Assembly (NCBI GenBank): GCA_022823165.1
Contig: JAJDXR010000092.1
Coordinates: 1 to 64,000, forward strand
Direction of reading: 5' to 3'
Length of the DNA stretch: 64,000 nucleotides
From: Anaerolineae bacterium
GTDB lineage: Bacteria > Chloroflexota > Anaerolineae > Aggregatilineales > Phototrophicaceae
Under the pieces are notes generated by a model that was not told the DNA's origin, did not search any database, and saw nothing but the letters and a program-made list of their open reading frames with translations. Shown piece by piece: positions 17,499 through 26,240 of this stretch. The position numbers were made by a program, and so were the translations under genes. Within the stretch, counting starts at the first letter, position 1, and each line of letters opens with the position of its first letter.

Positions 17499-19220
17499 AT
17501 GGATGGAACTGGATTCTCAGTTCTCACAGCGATCATCTTCATCCCGATCATTGCGGGTGTGGTTATCCTTTTCCTGGATCGGAAAAATCGTGATTTGGTT
17601 CGCGGCATCGGCATCACGGCGGCTTCCGCGGTCATGGCGCTGTCGCTGGCTGTATTCTTGGGCTACGACAATTATGTCAAGGCGGACGGCGGCTTAATCA
17701 GCCAGCAGCGCGCCTTGCTGGAATCCGGCGCTGAGCTAAGCGGCGCGCGGATGTTCGCTGACGCGCTGGCTTTTGAGCAGCGCATCGTCTGGGTGGAGTC
17801 GCTGGGCATCGCCTATCACGTCGGCGTCGACGGCGTGTCGGCTCCGATGGTTTTGCTTACCGGCATGGTGGCGGTGGCCGGTGTGCTGATTTCCTGGAAT
17901 ATCCAGGATCGCCTGCGCGAATTCATGGCTTTCTTTATGTTCCTCGTGGCCGGCGTTTACGGTGTGTTTATCGCGGTTGATCTCTTCATGCTCTTCTTCT
18001 TCTACGAGCTGGCGATCTTCCCGATGTATCTATTGATCGCCGGCTGGGGCTGGGTGAAGCTGCGCGAGTACGCGGCTATGAAGCTGACGCTTTACATCCT
18101 GGTTGGCTCCGTTTTCTCGCTTGTCGGCGCAGTCGCGATGTATTTTGCCGCCGGGGATTTCTTTGCCGGCAGCGGCGCTGACATCTTTCAGGCGGCGCTT
18201 GCGAGCGGCCTGCTGCCGGCGGATAGCCAGCCCTTCAGTTGGAGCATCACACAGCTGACGCTGGCGGCGGAAAACGGCGCTTTTTCGATTGAGATTCTGG
18301 GCATTGAAGGCTTGAGTTTCGCGCGCTTCTGGTTCCCCTTCATGTTTATGGGATTCGGCGTATTGGCCGGCGTATTCCCTTTCCACAATTGGTCGCCGGA
18401 TGGTCACGTAGCGGCGCCGACGGCTGTATCAATGATTCACGCCGGCGTATTGATGAAGGTGGGCGCGTTTGCGGCGCTGCGCGCTGGTGTGCAGTTGCTG
18501 CCGGACGGCGCTGATACTCACTTGCCCTGGATCGTATTCTTGACGCTGATTAATGTGGTATACGGCGCGCTCATCGCTTTTCGACAGCGAGACTTCAAAT
18601 ATGTCATCGGCTTCTCCTCAGTCAGCCACATGGGGCTGGTCAGCATGGGCTGGGCTACGATGAACCTGACCGGCATGACCGGCGCCGGCATACAGATGTT
18701 CAGCCACGGCGCGATGACGGCGCTGTTCTTTGGCGTCGTGGGTATGGTTTACGACCGCGCGCACACGCGCGATATACCCAGTCTGGGCGGCTTCATCAAG
18801 GTGATGCCCTGGGTGGGCGTGGCTTTTGTGATTGGCGGTTTGACCAGCATGGGCATGCCCGGCTTGAGTGGCTTCATCGCGGAGTTCCCCATTTTCCAGG
18901 GCATGTGGGCGGCGTCCGAGCAGATTACGCTGCAACTGGGCAGCTTCCAACTAAGCAATTATTACAGCGTCATGGTCGTTATTGCCGCTTCGGGCATTGT
19001 TATCACAGCCGCTTACGTGCTGCGCGTTGCCGGGCAAGTCTTCTTCGGCGAATTCGACGCTGATCGCTTCCATGATGTCGGCAATATCGACATGTCCGAC
19101 CGCATCGTGCTGATAATTTTGGGCGCGCCCTTGATCATCCTGGGCTTGTATCCGCCCATCATGGCGCCCATGATCGAATCCGGCATAGTACCGCTTATCG
19201 CCTTGTTGGGAGGTGGCTAG
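17499..19220 (+). CDS. nuoM: NADH-quinone oxidoreductase subunit M, second copy
   Basis: A 573-residue second NuoM-type subunit. It has HVGVDGVSAPMVLLTGM, LFFFYELAIFPMYLLI with the helix-5 Glu, FHNWSPDGHVAAPTAVSMIHAG and YVIGFSSVSHMGLVSMG, so the pumping residues appear retained. It differs from the first copy at most positions and in loop lengths, so this is an old divergence and not a recent duplication. Complex I variants with an extra NuoM are known in several phyla and are thought to lengthen the membrane arm and add a pumping site. The stop codon abuts the nuoN start. Confidence 0.93.
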   Translation: MDGTGFSVLTAIIFIPIIAGVVILFLDRKNRDLVRGIGITAASAVMALSLAVFLGYDNYVKADGGLISQQRALLESGAELSGARMFADALAFEQRIVWVESLGIAYHVGVDGVSAPMVLLTGMVAVAGVLISWNIQDRLREFMAFFMFLVAGVYGVFIAVDLFMLFFFYELAIFPMYLLIAGWGWVKLREYAAMKLTLYILVGSVFSLVGAVAMYFAAGDFFAGSGADIFQAALASGLLPADSQPFSWSITQLTLAAENGAFSIEILGIEGLSFARFWFPFMFMGFGVLAGVFPFHNWSPDGHVAAPTAVSMIHAGVLMKVGAFAALRAGVQLLPDGADTHLPWIVFLTLINVVYGALIAFRQRDFKYVIGFSSVSHMGLVSMGWATMNLTGMTGAGIQMFSHGAMTALFFGVVGMVYDRAHTRDIPSLGGFIKVMPWVGVAFVIGGLTSMGMPGLSGFIAEFPIFQGMWAASEQITLQLGSFQLSNYYSVMVVIAASGIVITAAYVLRVAGQVFFGEFDADRFHDVGNIDMSDRIVLIILGAPLIILGLYPPIMAPMIESGIVPLIALLGGG

Positions 19221-20717
19221 ATGGAATTTGGTCTCTGGGCACAGCTGCCGTCCGTATTGCCGGAGGTCGGCCTGACTGCGCTGGCGATCGTCGTGCTCTT
19301 CGCGGACCTCTACGGTTCAGCCGTGACGCGCCGCAATGTCGTCTACATTTCGGCGGTCGGCATGGCTTTGCTGGCGCTGGCGCCCTTGATCTGGCTGCCC
19401 GATCCCGCCCTTTTCGAAAACGGAACGCTGCTCTGGGGCGGCATGGTCAACTACGACCCGCTGTCGCAGATATTCAAAGTCATGCTGCTTCTGGCCGGCG
19501 CCGTCACCTGCTTGATGGCGGCCGGCGACAAAGGCGTGGGCGACAAAGGCGAATTCTATCTAATAGTTATCGTAGCCACGCTGGGCGGCGTCATGATGTC
19601 TAGCGCGAGCGACTTGATACTGGTGTTTGTGGCGCTTGAGACCTTGTCGATCCCACTTTACATGTTGGCCAGCTTCCGCCGCGGCGATTCGCGCTCGGCT
19701 GAAAGCGGCATGAAATATTTCTTGTATGGCGCCTTCGCCTCGGCCATCATGCTATTCGGTTTCAGCTTGCTCTACGGCTTTACGGGCACAACCAATCTCA
19801 GCGGCATTGCGGCCGCGCTGGACGGGGGCGGCGGCGACAGCCTCATCGGCGTGATGACCGCGCTGGTGATGGTTGTGGTCGGCTTCGGTTTCAAGATCGG
19901 CGCGGTACCTTTCCACTTTTGGACGCCCGATGTCTACGAGGGCGCGCCGACTCCGGTGACGGCTTTCGTCAGCGTATCCAGCAAAGCCGCCAGCTTCGCG
20001 CTGCTGCTGCGCTTCCTCACCGCCGCCTTTCCGGTTGAGTTGGTAATTGGCGGCGTCATCATTCAAGACTTCTGGGTCAACCTGCTCATCGTCGTTTCAA
20101 TTGTGAGCATGACCCTGGGCAACGTAGTCGCCTTGCGCCAAAGCAATATCAAACGTTTGCTGGCTTATTCATCGATCGCGCAGGCCGGCTATACGCTTAT
20201 CGGCGTGGCGGCGCTGCAGGGCGCGGACGACAGCCTGGCGGTCGCTTCCGTCTCCTTCTATATGTTTATGTACATCTTCACCAATCTGTTGGTATTCGGC
20301 GGCGTCATCCTATTCATTTCGGCGACCGACACCGAAGCAATCAGCGATATGGCCGGGCTCAACCGGCGCAGCCCCTGGCTGGCGCTCTTCATCACCATCG
20401 GCCTGCTGTCCCTGGGGGGGATTCCGCCAGCAGCCGGTTTCTTCGGCAAGTTTTTCCTGTTCCAGGCGGCGGTCAAAGCCAACCTGGTCGGCTTGGCGCT
20501 GATCGCGGTGACCAACGCCATCATCGCGCTTTATTACTACCTGGTCGTCATCAAAGTGATGTACGTCGATGTGGGTCCGGACGATGACAAGCCGATTGCG
20601 CTGCCGCGCGCTTATGCCTGGTCGCTGGGCATCACCGCGCTGGTCGTCATTTTGCTGGGGACGATCGCTGTCACGCCGATATACGATTGGGCGACTTTGG
20701 GCGCGGCCGGTTTATGA
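19221..20717 (+). CDS. nuoN: NADH-quinone oxidoreductase subunit N
   Basis: A 498-residue antiporter-like subunit. Diagnostic blocks are FVALETLSIPLYMLASF (helix-5 Glu), FKIGAVPFHFWTPDVYEGAPTPVTAF and RLLAYSSIAQAGYTLIG. ATG follows the TAG of the second nuoM directly (TAGATG), with GGGAGG upstream inside nuoM, so the two are translationally coupled. It is the last gene of the cluster. Confidence 0.95.
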   Translation: MEFGLWAQLPSVLPEVGLTALAIVVLFADLYGSAVTRRNVVYISAVGMALLALAPLIWLPDPALFENGTLLWGGMVNYDPLSQIFKVMLLLAGAVTCLMAAGDKGVGDKGEFYLIVIVATLGGVMMSSASDLILVFVALETLSIPLYMLASFRRGDSRSAESGMKYFLYGAFASAIMLFGFSLLYGFTGTTNLSGIAAALDGGGGDSLIGVMTALVMVVVGFGFKIGAVPFHFWTPDVYEGAPTPVTAFVSVSSKAASFALLLRFLTAAFPVELVIGGVIIQDFWVNLLIVVSIVSMTLGNVVALRQSNIKRLLAYSSIAQAGYTLIGVAALQGADDSLAVASVSFYMFMYIFTNLLVFGGVILFISATDTEAISDMAGLNRRSPWLALFITIGLLSLGGIPPAAGFFGKFFLFQAAVKANLVGLALIAVTNAIIALYYYLVVIKVMYVDVGPDDDKPIALPRAYAWSLGITALVVILLGTIAVTPIYDWATLGAAGL

Positions 20718-20814
20718 TCGCGGTAGCTATACGTTTTCGTTTGTGATAAAATTCTCGAAGTCTGTCCGCTGGCTGGATAGACCAGTGGTTTGTCGATGAC
20801 AAGACGTGCAGATT

Positions 20815-21084
20815 ATGAAATCGAATAACAATCCCCTGTCGACATACGGCTTGGTTGCGGGGGTTGTTGGGCAGGTGGGATGTTTAGTCCTGCTGGTTAT
20901 TCTTGGGACTATCTTGCTTGGCTTGGCTTTGGATGAAGCCTTGGGGACGCGCCCAACCTTCATTTTTGTGATGCTGCTAGTCAGCGTCCCCTTGAATCTG
21001 GCGGTCCTGTTCTTTTATACGCGGCATAAAGCCAGGCAGTTGCAGGGCGCTGCTAAACAGAAGGAGGAAGATATAAGTGAATAG
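20815..21084 (+). CDS. AtpI/AtpZ-like small membrane protein of the ATP synthase operon
   Basis: An 89-residue protein with two hydrophobic segments (about 8-36 and 47-68) and a charged C-terminal tail. The position directly before atpB, size and topology fit the AtpI/AtpZ (ATP synthase protein I) group, which helps c-ring assembly or Mg/Ca uptake. Sequence similarity by eye is weak, so context carries the call. ATG 20815 is chosen over a GTG three codons earlier; neither has a clear ribosome site. Its last codons overlap the GTG start of atpB by 8 bases. A TAAAAT at 20747-20752 may be the -10 of the operon, but it lacks a convincing -35. Confidence 0.65.
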   Translation: MKSNNNPLSTYGLVAGVVGQVGCLVLLVILGTILLGLALDEALGTRPTFIFVMLLVSVPLNLAVLFFYTRHKARQLQGAAKQKEEDISE

Positions 21085-22489
21085 TTTTTGGAACGGAAAA
21101 CGCCGTTTCGTCGCTTTACTCATGTTCCTGAGTGGTGTGTTCGTCGCGCTGCGAGTTCCGCCAGTCATTCCCTTCATCCAGCTGCCCGGCGAGAAATTCC
21201 CGGAAGGTTATAACATCCCCTTCCTGGATATCCGCTGGACGAACACCATGGTCGGCTCGCTCATCGTCTGGATTGCGCTGCTGCTCTTCGTCGTCTACGT
21301 CACGCGGCGTCGGCCCAAAGACGGCAACGAAGTGCCGCCTGGCGGCTTCTACAACATGTTCGAGATGCTCTTCGAGGGCTTGATGGGTTTCGTCGGCGGC
21401 ATCGCCGGCGGCCGTCACTTCCGCTTGATCTTCAACATGTTCATGACGATTTTCCTGGTCGTGCTGCTGGCCAACTGGATGGAGCTTGTGCCCGGCGTCG
21501 ACACCATCGGTTTCATTCACCCGCACGTCAAAGAGAAGTACGACGTCGAGAAGGATGAATACAAGGTCATCACCACCGATGGCTACGAGATTTATCAAGG
21601 TTTCCTTGGTATTTCTTACGTCAACGGCCAATGCGACTGGATCAGCCCGGCTGATGAGGCGGCGGCCGATGAAGCCGCGCAGGTCGCTGCAGCGGCCGCA
21701 GCCAAGGCTGCTGAAATGGAGCTGAGTCAGGATGCCGCCTATGCGCGCTATAAAGCCGATCACGGCGAACACGGGGAAGGCGAGGGCGGTGAAGGGTCCG
21801 GCGACGGACATGGCGACGATTCGCATGGCGAAACAGCCGCCGACTCTGACGCGGCCACGGCGGCCCGCGAAGAAGTTATCGCGGCGCGCCTGGCTGAAAA
21901 GCAAGCGCGAGCCGACCGCGGCTGCTACACTGGCGTGAACTTGGCCGCTTTGGACGAAGACTACGAAGGCGGCGATAAAGCTGAAAAGAAAGCCATCCCG
22001 CTGCATCCCGACCCCAGCAGTGACGAGGCCAAGCTGGTGCCCTGGGTCGTTCTGCCCTTTGTGCGCGTCCCTTCCACTGACCTGAACATGACGCTGTCGA
22101 TCGCCTTGATCGCCTTTGTCATGATCCAGTACATCGGCTTCAAAGCTCTGGGCATCGGCTACCTGACCAAGTTTTTCAACTTCTCCACGCTCTTCAAATC
22201 GCCCCTGGGCGGTATTGACGTGGCCGTGGGCCTGCTGGAATTGATTGGCGACTTCGCCAAAATCCTTTCCTTCAGCTTCCGTCTTCTGGGCAATATCTTT
22301 GCCGGGTCAATTCTGCTCTTCGTCATGAGCTTCCTGGTGCCGATCCTGCCTTGGCCCTTCTTCATCCTGGAGTTCTTCGTCGGTGTCATACAGGCGCTGG
22401 TATTCGCCCTGTTGACAGCAATCTTCATGAATCTGGCGACGGTCAGCCATCATCACGATGATGATCATGACCATGCCGAAGCACACTAG
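21077..22489 (+). CDS. atpB: ATP synthase F0 subunit a with a large extracytoplasmic insert
   Basis: 470 residues, roughly 200 more than the family norm. The proton-channel half is conventional: NLNMTLSIAL-like entry (LNMTLSIALIAF), then SFRLLGNIFAGSILL with the essential Arg at 402, and the C-terminal half-channel helix ending in a His/Asp tail. Between helix 2 (ending LANWMELVPG, about 140) and helix 3 (starting about 335) lies a 190-residue hydrophilic insert. It has an Ala/Glu-rich stretch, a Gly/His/Asp stretch and two cysteines, C186 and C283. In the known fold this loop faces outside the cytoplasm. GTG start with AAGGAGGAAG upstream. Confidence 0.93.
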   Translation: MNSFWNGKRRFVALLMFLSGVFVALRVPPVIPFIQLPGEKFPEGYNIPFLDIRWTNTMVGSLIVWIALLLFVVYVTRRRPKDGNEVPPGGFYNMFEMLFEGLMGFVGGIAGGRHFRLIFNMFMTIFLVVLLANWMELVPGVDTIGFIHPHVKEKYDVEKDEYKVITTDGYEIYQGFLGISYVNGQCDWISPADEAAADEAAQVAAAAAAKAAEMELSQDAAYARYKADHGEHGEGEGGEGSGDGHGDDSHGETAADSDAATAAREEVIAARLAEKQARADRGCYTGVNLAALDEDYEGGDKAEKKAIPLHPDPSSDEAKLVPWVVLPFVRVPSTDLNMTLSIALIAFVMIQYIGFKALGIGYLTKFFNFSTLFKSPLGGIDVAVGLLELIGDFAKILSFSFRLLGNIFAGSILLFVMSFLVPILPWPFFILEFFVGVIQALVFALLTAIFMNLATVSHHHDDDHDHAEAH

Positions 22490-22525
22490 CTAGCGTAAAT
22501 TTGAGCAAATCTGGAGGAAACATCA

Positions 22526-22768
22526 ATGGATCCACAATCAACGATTATCCTGGGCAAAGCGATTGGCGCGGGCTTGGCCATGATCGGCGCTGCCGGCGGC
22601 GGCATCGGCATCGGTTTGGCTGTGGGCGGCGCGGTGCAAGCCATGGGCCGCAACCCCGATCATACGCCAACCATTCAGACCAACATGATCCTCGGCGTAG
22701 CCTTCGCGGAAGCCGTCGCTATCTACGCCCTCGTTGTCTCGCTGATTATCCTCTTCGTACTCAGTTAG
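22526..22768 (+). CDS. atpE: ATP synthase F0 subunit c
   Basis: An 80-residue two-helix hairpin. It has the Gly-rich first helix (GAAGGGIGIGLAVGG), the polar loop RNP at 42-44, and the ion-binding Glu62 in AFAEAVAIYAL on helix 2. Ala follows the Glu where Na+-binding rings have Ser or Thr, so a proton ring is more likely. It has a good GGAGG ribosome site. Confidence 0.96.
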   Translation: MDPQSTIILGKAIGAGLAMIGAAGGGIGIGLAVGGAVQAMGRNPDHTPTIQTNMILGVAFAEAVAIYALVVSLIILFVLS

Positions 22769-22797
22769 GCTGAGCTAGAGACTCCCGGGAGGAAGTA

Positions 22798-23508
22798 ATG
22801 AGCGTACTTGACAATCTGGGTATTAATCCCGGCTTGATGTTGATCTGGCTGATCGCCTTTATCGTGCTCTACACGGTGATGACGCGCTTCATCTACGATC
22901 CGCTGACCAACGTCTTAAACCAGCGCCGTAACCGCATTGCCAAGGGGCTGGAAGACGCGGCGGCCGCGGCGCGAGCCCGCGAAAACGCCGAGGCCGAAGC
23001 CGAGCAAATCCTGACGCAGGCGCGTGCCGAAGCGCAAAAAGTGATTGACGAGGCGCGCGGACGCGGCGAAGACGTGGCCAGCTCCATTGAGCAGGACGCG
23101 CGCCAGGAAGCCGCCAAGATCCAATACGACGCCCAAAACGAAGCCGTCTCCATTCGCAATCAGGAATTAGGCAACTTGCGCGAACAGGTGCTGAATATCT
23201 CAGTGGCGGTCGCCAGCCGCATCCTGGACGAGAGCATCAGCAAGACCAAGCAGAAGTCTCTGGTAAACAGCTTTATCGCTGATTTGCCGGAAGGCGCCAC
23301 CGGGCTTGGCGGCAGCGTCGAAGTTGTCAGCGCCATGCCCTTGACCGATGCCGAGCAGAAAAAGGTCCAAGCAAGCATTGGCGCCGATGAAACCGAGTTC
23401 TCGGTGGATCCCGCGATCCTGGGCGGTCTGATCGTGCGCTGGTCCGGCGGCATGGTCGACGGCAGCGTCCGCTCGCAACTGAACGAACTGGCCCGCAGCT
23501 TGAATTAG
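22798..23508 (+). CDS. atpF: ATP synthase b subunit fused to a C-terminal delta (OSCP) segment
   Basis: 236 residues. An N-terminal membrane anchor (about 12-28) and a long Ala/Glu/Arg heptad-like helix (35-145) are the normal b subunit of about 160 residues. Residues 173-236 match the C-terminal domain of delta: VEVVSAMPLTDAEQKKV, then VDPAILGGLIVRWSGGMVDGSVRSQL, the hallmark of the delta/OSCP tail. The N-terminal six-helix domain of delta, which binds F1 alpha, is absent here. No atpH, A, G, D or C follows. A b-delta fusion is known in mycobacteria, but there with full delta. GGGAGGAAGT precedes the ATG; a terminator follows. Confidence 0.9.
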   Translation: MSVLDNLGINPGLMLIWLIAFIVLYTVMTRFIYDPLTNVLNQRRNRIAKGLEDAAAAARARENAEAEAEQILTQARAEAQKVIDEARGRGEDVASSIEQDARQEAAKIQYDAQNEAVSIRNQELGNLREQVLNISVAVASRILDESISKTKQKSLVNSFIADLPEGATGLGGSVEVVSAMPLTDAEQKKVQASIGADETEFSVDPAILGGLIVRWSGGMVDGSVRSQLNELARSLN

Positions 23509-23534
23509 CCGCCTGCTGGCATACCAGTCATTTT

Positions 23535-23570
23535 CAAGCGCGCTGGATTGATTCCGGCGCGTTTGCATTT
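23535..23570 (+). terminator. Terminator closing the F0 operon
   Basis: A 12-bp stem with two G-T pairs (CAAGCGCGCTGG and CCGGCGCGTTTG) and a 7-base loop, followed by a short T-rich tract. It starts 27 bases after the stop of the b-delta gene, marking the operon end without F1 genes. Confidence 0.75.
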
Positions 23571-23632
23571 GTCAGAGCTGCGCTAAAATGCTTGAATGAA
23601 TATACTGATGCCCTTGGATTAGTGCGTTCAAT

Positions 23633-25186
23633 ATGCCTAGGAAGCTAGCAGCGCTCCTTGCCGCGATTCCCGCTGACCAGGTCGTTTCTGCTCGTGGCGA
23701 CCTTTTGCTGGAGGTCAGCGCTCCCGTGGTCGAGTCAAGCGGGTATCTTCAGCCGGGCGGATTGTTCGTGGCGCGCGCCGGGGCTTCCACCGACGGTCAT
23801 CGCTTCATTCCGGACGCTATTGCGGCCGGCGCCGCCGCTGTCATCGGCGAGACCGAGCTTAGCGACCTGACGGTTCCTTATATTCGCGTGAAAAACGCGC
23901 AGCAAATTCTCGGTCCGCTGGCGGCGGCCTATTACAACTATCCATCGCGGCAGCTTGTCATCATTGGCGTCACCGGCACCGACGGCAAAACGACCACCTG
24001 TCATTTACTGCACAGTATTCTACAGCGCCAGCCCGGCTTCCGCGTCGGCTATATCAGCACGCTGTCAGCCGACTTCGGCAGCGAGTCGGCGCCGACCGGT
24101 CTGCACGTCACCACACCCGGAGCGCCCCAAGTGCAAGAATATCTGGCGCGTATGGTCGAGGCCGGCCTGACCCACTGCATATTGGAAATGACCAGCCACG
24201 GTTTGGCGCAGGGACGCTTGAACGGTCTTGATATTGATACCGCGCTGCTGACCAACGTGACGCACGAACATCTGGACTTCCATGGCAGTTGGGAAGTGTA
24301 CCGCGCCGCCAAAGCGATCATGTTTCAGATGCTGGCTGGGAGCCGACGCAAAGCGAATCTGCGCAAAACCGCTGTCATCAATGCTGACGACCCCTCCGCC
24401 GAGTACTTCTCCGCGATTCCAGCCGACCAAACGTTGACGTACAGCCTCAGCAAACCATCTGATTTTCGCGCCACCGCAATTGTTCACAAGCGCTCGGAGA
24501 CGGCCTTTGAAGTCGGCGGCCAGCCAATCAAGATGCGACTGCGCGGAGACTTCAATGTTTATAACGCCTTGGCGGCGCTGGGCGCGGCCAGAGCGCTGGG
24601 CGTGGCTTGGGATGTCGTCCGGCAAGGCATTGCCGCGATGAACCTGGTCCCCGGCCGTATGGAGCCTATTGATGAAGGACAAGACTTCTCGGCTATGGTC
24701 GACTTTGCCCATACGCCCAATGCGCTGCGGCGGACGCTGGAGGCGGGCCGGAAAATGCTGCCGCGCGGCAAACGTTTGATCGCCGTGTTTGGCAGCGCAG
24801 GTTTGCGCGATGTGGCCAAGCGCCGACTCATGGCGGAGACGGCGGCTGAACTGGCCGATATGACCGTCTTGACAGCGGAAGACCCGCGCACGGAATCCTT
24901 GGCTGACATCCTCGATATGATGGCGGCCGGCTGCATAGCGAAGGGCGGCGTCGAAGGCCGGACCTTCGCGCGCGTACCCGACCGCGGTCAAGCCATCTAC
25001 TACGCCTGCCAACTGGCGCAGCCCGGCGATCTGGTCATGGCCTGTGGCAAAGGCCACGAGCAAAGTATGTGTTTTGGCGTAACCGAGTACCCTTGGGATG
25101 ACCGCGAGGCCATGCGCGCAGCTTTGCGCGGAGCGCCGCTGGCGCTGCTGCCAACGGCCGGAATGGGCTTTGACGACCCAAGTTGA
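23633..25186 (+). CDS. murE: UDP-N-acetylmuramyl-tripeptide synthetase, MurE type
   Basis: A 517-residue Mur ligase adding the third, diamino acid to UDP-MurNAc-dipeptide in the cytoplasm. It has an N-terminal UDP-binding domain, ATP loop GTDGKTT (115-121), NVTHEHLDFHGS in the central domain, AHTPNALRR at the start of the C-terminal domain, and GKGHEQ near the end. The substrate-selecting DNPR of the diaminopimelate enzymes reads E416-D-P-R419 here. This leaves the diamino acid uncertain; ornithine and diaminopimelate are both possible. The start ATG has only a weak ribosome site. The gene sits alone between the F0 operon and sugar-transferase genes, not in a division-wall cluster, so a specialised MurE-like ligase is an alternative. 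Confidence 0.85.
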   Translation: MPRKLAALLAAIPADQVVSARGDLLLEVSAPVVESSGYLQPGGLFVARAGASTDGHRFIPDAIAAGAAAVIGETELSDLTVPYIRVKNAQQILGPLAAAYYNYPSRQLVIIGVTGTDGKTTTCHLLHSILQRQPGFRVGYISTLSADFGSESAPTGLHVTTPGAPQVQEYLARMVEAGLTHCILEMTSHGLAQGRLNGLDIDTALLTNVTHEHLDFHGSWEVYRAAKAIMFQMLAGSRRKANLRKTAVINADDPSAEYFSAIPADQTLTYSLSKPSDFRATAIVHKRSETAFEVGGQPIKMRLRGDFNVYNALAALGAARALGVAWDVVRQGIAAMNLVPGRMEPIDEGQDFSAMVDFAHTPNALRRTLEAGRKMLPRGKRLIAVFGSAGLRDVAKRRLMAETAAELADMTVLTAEDPRTESLADILDMMAAGCIAKGGVEGRTFARVPDRGQAIYYACQLAQPGDLVMACGKGHEQSMCFGVTEYPWDDREAMRAALRGAPLALLPTAGMGFDDPS

Positions 25187-25334
25187 ATTGACCGAATCTT
25201 GGACTTCCCAGTCTTTCGCAGTGGGCGGAGCCGCAAAAATCTGAGACCAAGCCCCACCTCGACTGTAATATGATTTAACTTGCCCTTGACGCATCTATGA
25301 TAGAATTGAAGCAGAGCAAGGCATCGGGGGGAAT

Positions 25335-26240
25335 GTGCGCGATCTCGGCATTGTCATCGTCAACTGGAATACATGCGAGTTTTTGCGCCGCTGCCTGGAC
25401 ACGGTCCTGAGCAGCAAGGGGATTGAGAGATACAGCGTCCTGGTCGTTGACAATGCCTCGGATGACGGCAGCGCTGACATGGTTCGCCGCCTATTTCCAC
25501 AGGTTGAAATCATCGCGAACGGCGCCAACATCGGTTATCCGCGCGCGAACAATGTCGGCTTGCGGCGCTTGGGTTTTCAAGCCGCCGGCGATGTGGCGGA
25601 TTCCGCGCCGCGCTATGCGCTCTTGCTTAATCCGGATACCGAACTGCCGCGCGACGCCCTGCATGACATGGTTCAATTCATGGACTCGCGGCCCGATATT
25701 GGCGTGGCCGGACCCAAGTTGCTACTCGGAGACGGCAGCCTGGACAAAGCCTGTCGTCGCGGCTTTCCCACGCCGTTGGTCAGCTTCTACCACTATTCCG
25801 GTTTGGCCAGGCTTTTCCCGCGCAACCGGCGCTTCGGACGCTACAATATGACCTTCGCCGACGAAAACGAGGCGCTGGAGGTGGATTCGGTCGTCGGCGC
25901 CTACATGCAGGTGCGCAAATCGGCCATCAAGCGCGTCGGCTTGCTGGACGAGGCCTTCTTCATGTATGGCGAAGATATCGACTGGGCTTACCGCGTTAAA
26001 GAAGCTGGCTACAAAGTTTGGTACCATCCATCCGTGACGGTACATCATTTCAAGCGCGCGGCGAGCCGCAAGAACCCCAAGGCGCAATTCGAGTTCTGGC
26101 GCGCGATGCTAATCTTTTATCGCAAGCACTTTCGGCGTAAAACCATTTTCCCCGTCCATCTGTTGATTCTGATCGCGCTCTTGTTCAAAGGAGGCCCCGG
26201 CTTATGGCAAGAAATTCGCAATCCGAGAACTACACCATAG
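25335..26240 (+). CDS. GT2 family glycosyltransferase, rhamnosyltransferase-like
   Basis: A 301-residue GT-A fold inverting glycosyltransferase. VIVNWNTCEFLRRCLDTV and DNASDDGSADMV form the nucleotide-sugar site. LLNPDTELP gives the DxD-type metal motif, and EDIDWAYRVKEAGYKVWYHP the catalytic-base region of the rhamnosyltransferase-like subgroup. A hydrophobic C-terminal segment (about 272-290) suggests membrane association. GTG start behind a GGGGGG ribosome site. Its 3' end overlaps the next gene by 37 bases, so the two are cotranscribed and probably build a cell-surface glycan. Confidence 0.9.
   Translation: MRDLGIVIVNWNTCEFLRRCLDTVLSSKGIERYSVLVVDNASDDGSADMVRRLFPQVEIIANGANIGYPRANNVGLRRLGFQAAGDVADSAPRYALLLNPDTELPRDALHDMVQFMDSRPDIGVAGPKLLLGDGSLDKACRRGFPTPLVSFYHYSGLARLFPRNRRFGRYNMTFADENEALEVDSVVGAYMQVRKSAIKRVGLLDEAFFMYGEDIDWAYRVKEAGYKVWYHPSVTVHHFKRAASRKNPKAQFEFWRAMLIFYRKHFRRKTIFPVHLLILIALLFKGGPGLWQEIRNPRTTP

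Noticed and set aside
17499..19220. Second nuoM as a recent duplication or assembly artefact
   Set aside because: The two copies differ at most positions and in loop lengths, so they are old paralogues.
22526..22768. Sodium-dependent c-ring
   Set aside because: The residue after the ion-binding Glu is Ala, not Ser/Thr, so the Na+ ligand set is incomplete.
24065..25294. 409-codon open frame on the minus strand over murE
   Set aside because: Shadow of a GC-rich gene; no ribosome site, and the sense strand gives a complete Mur ligase. The same applies to other long antisense frames, such as 55905-57023 and 51849-53447.
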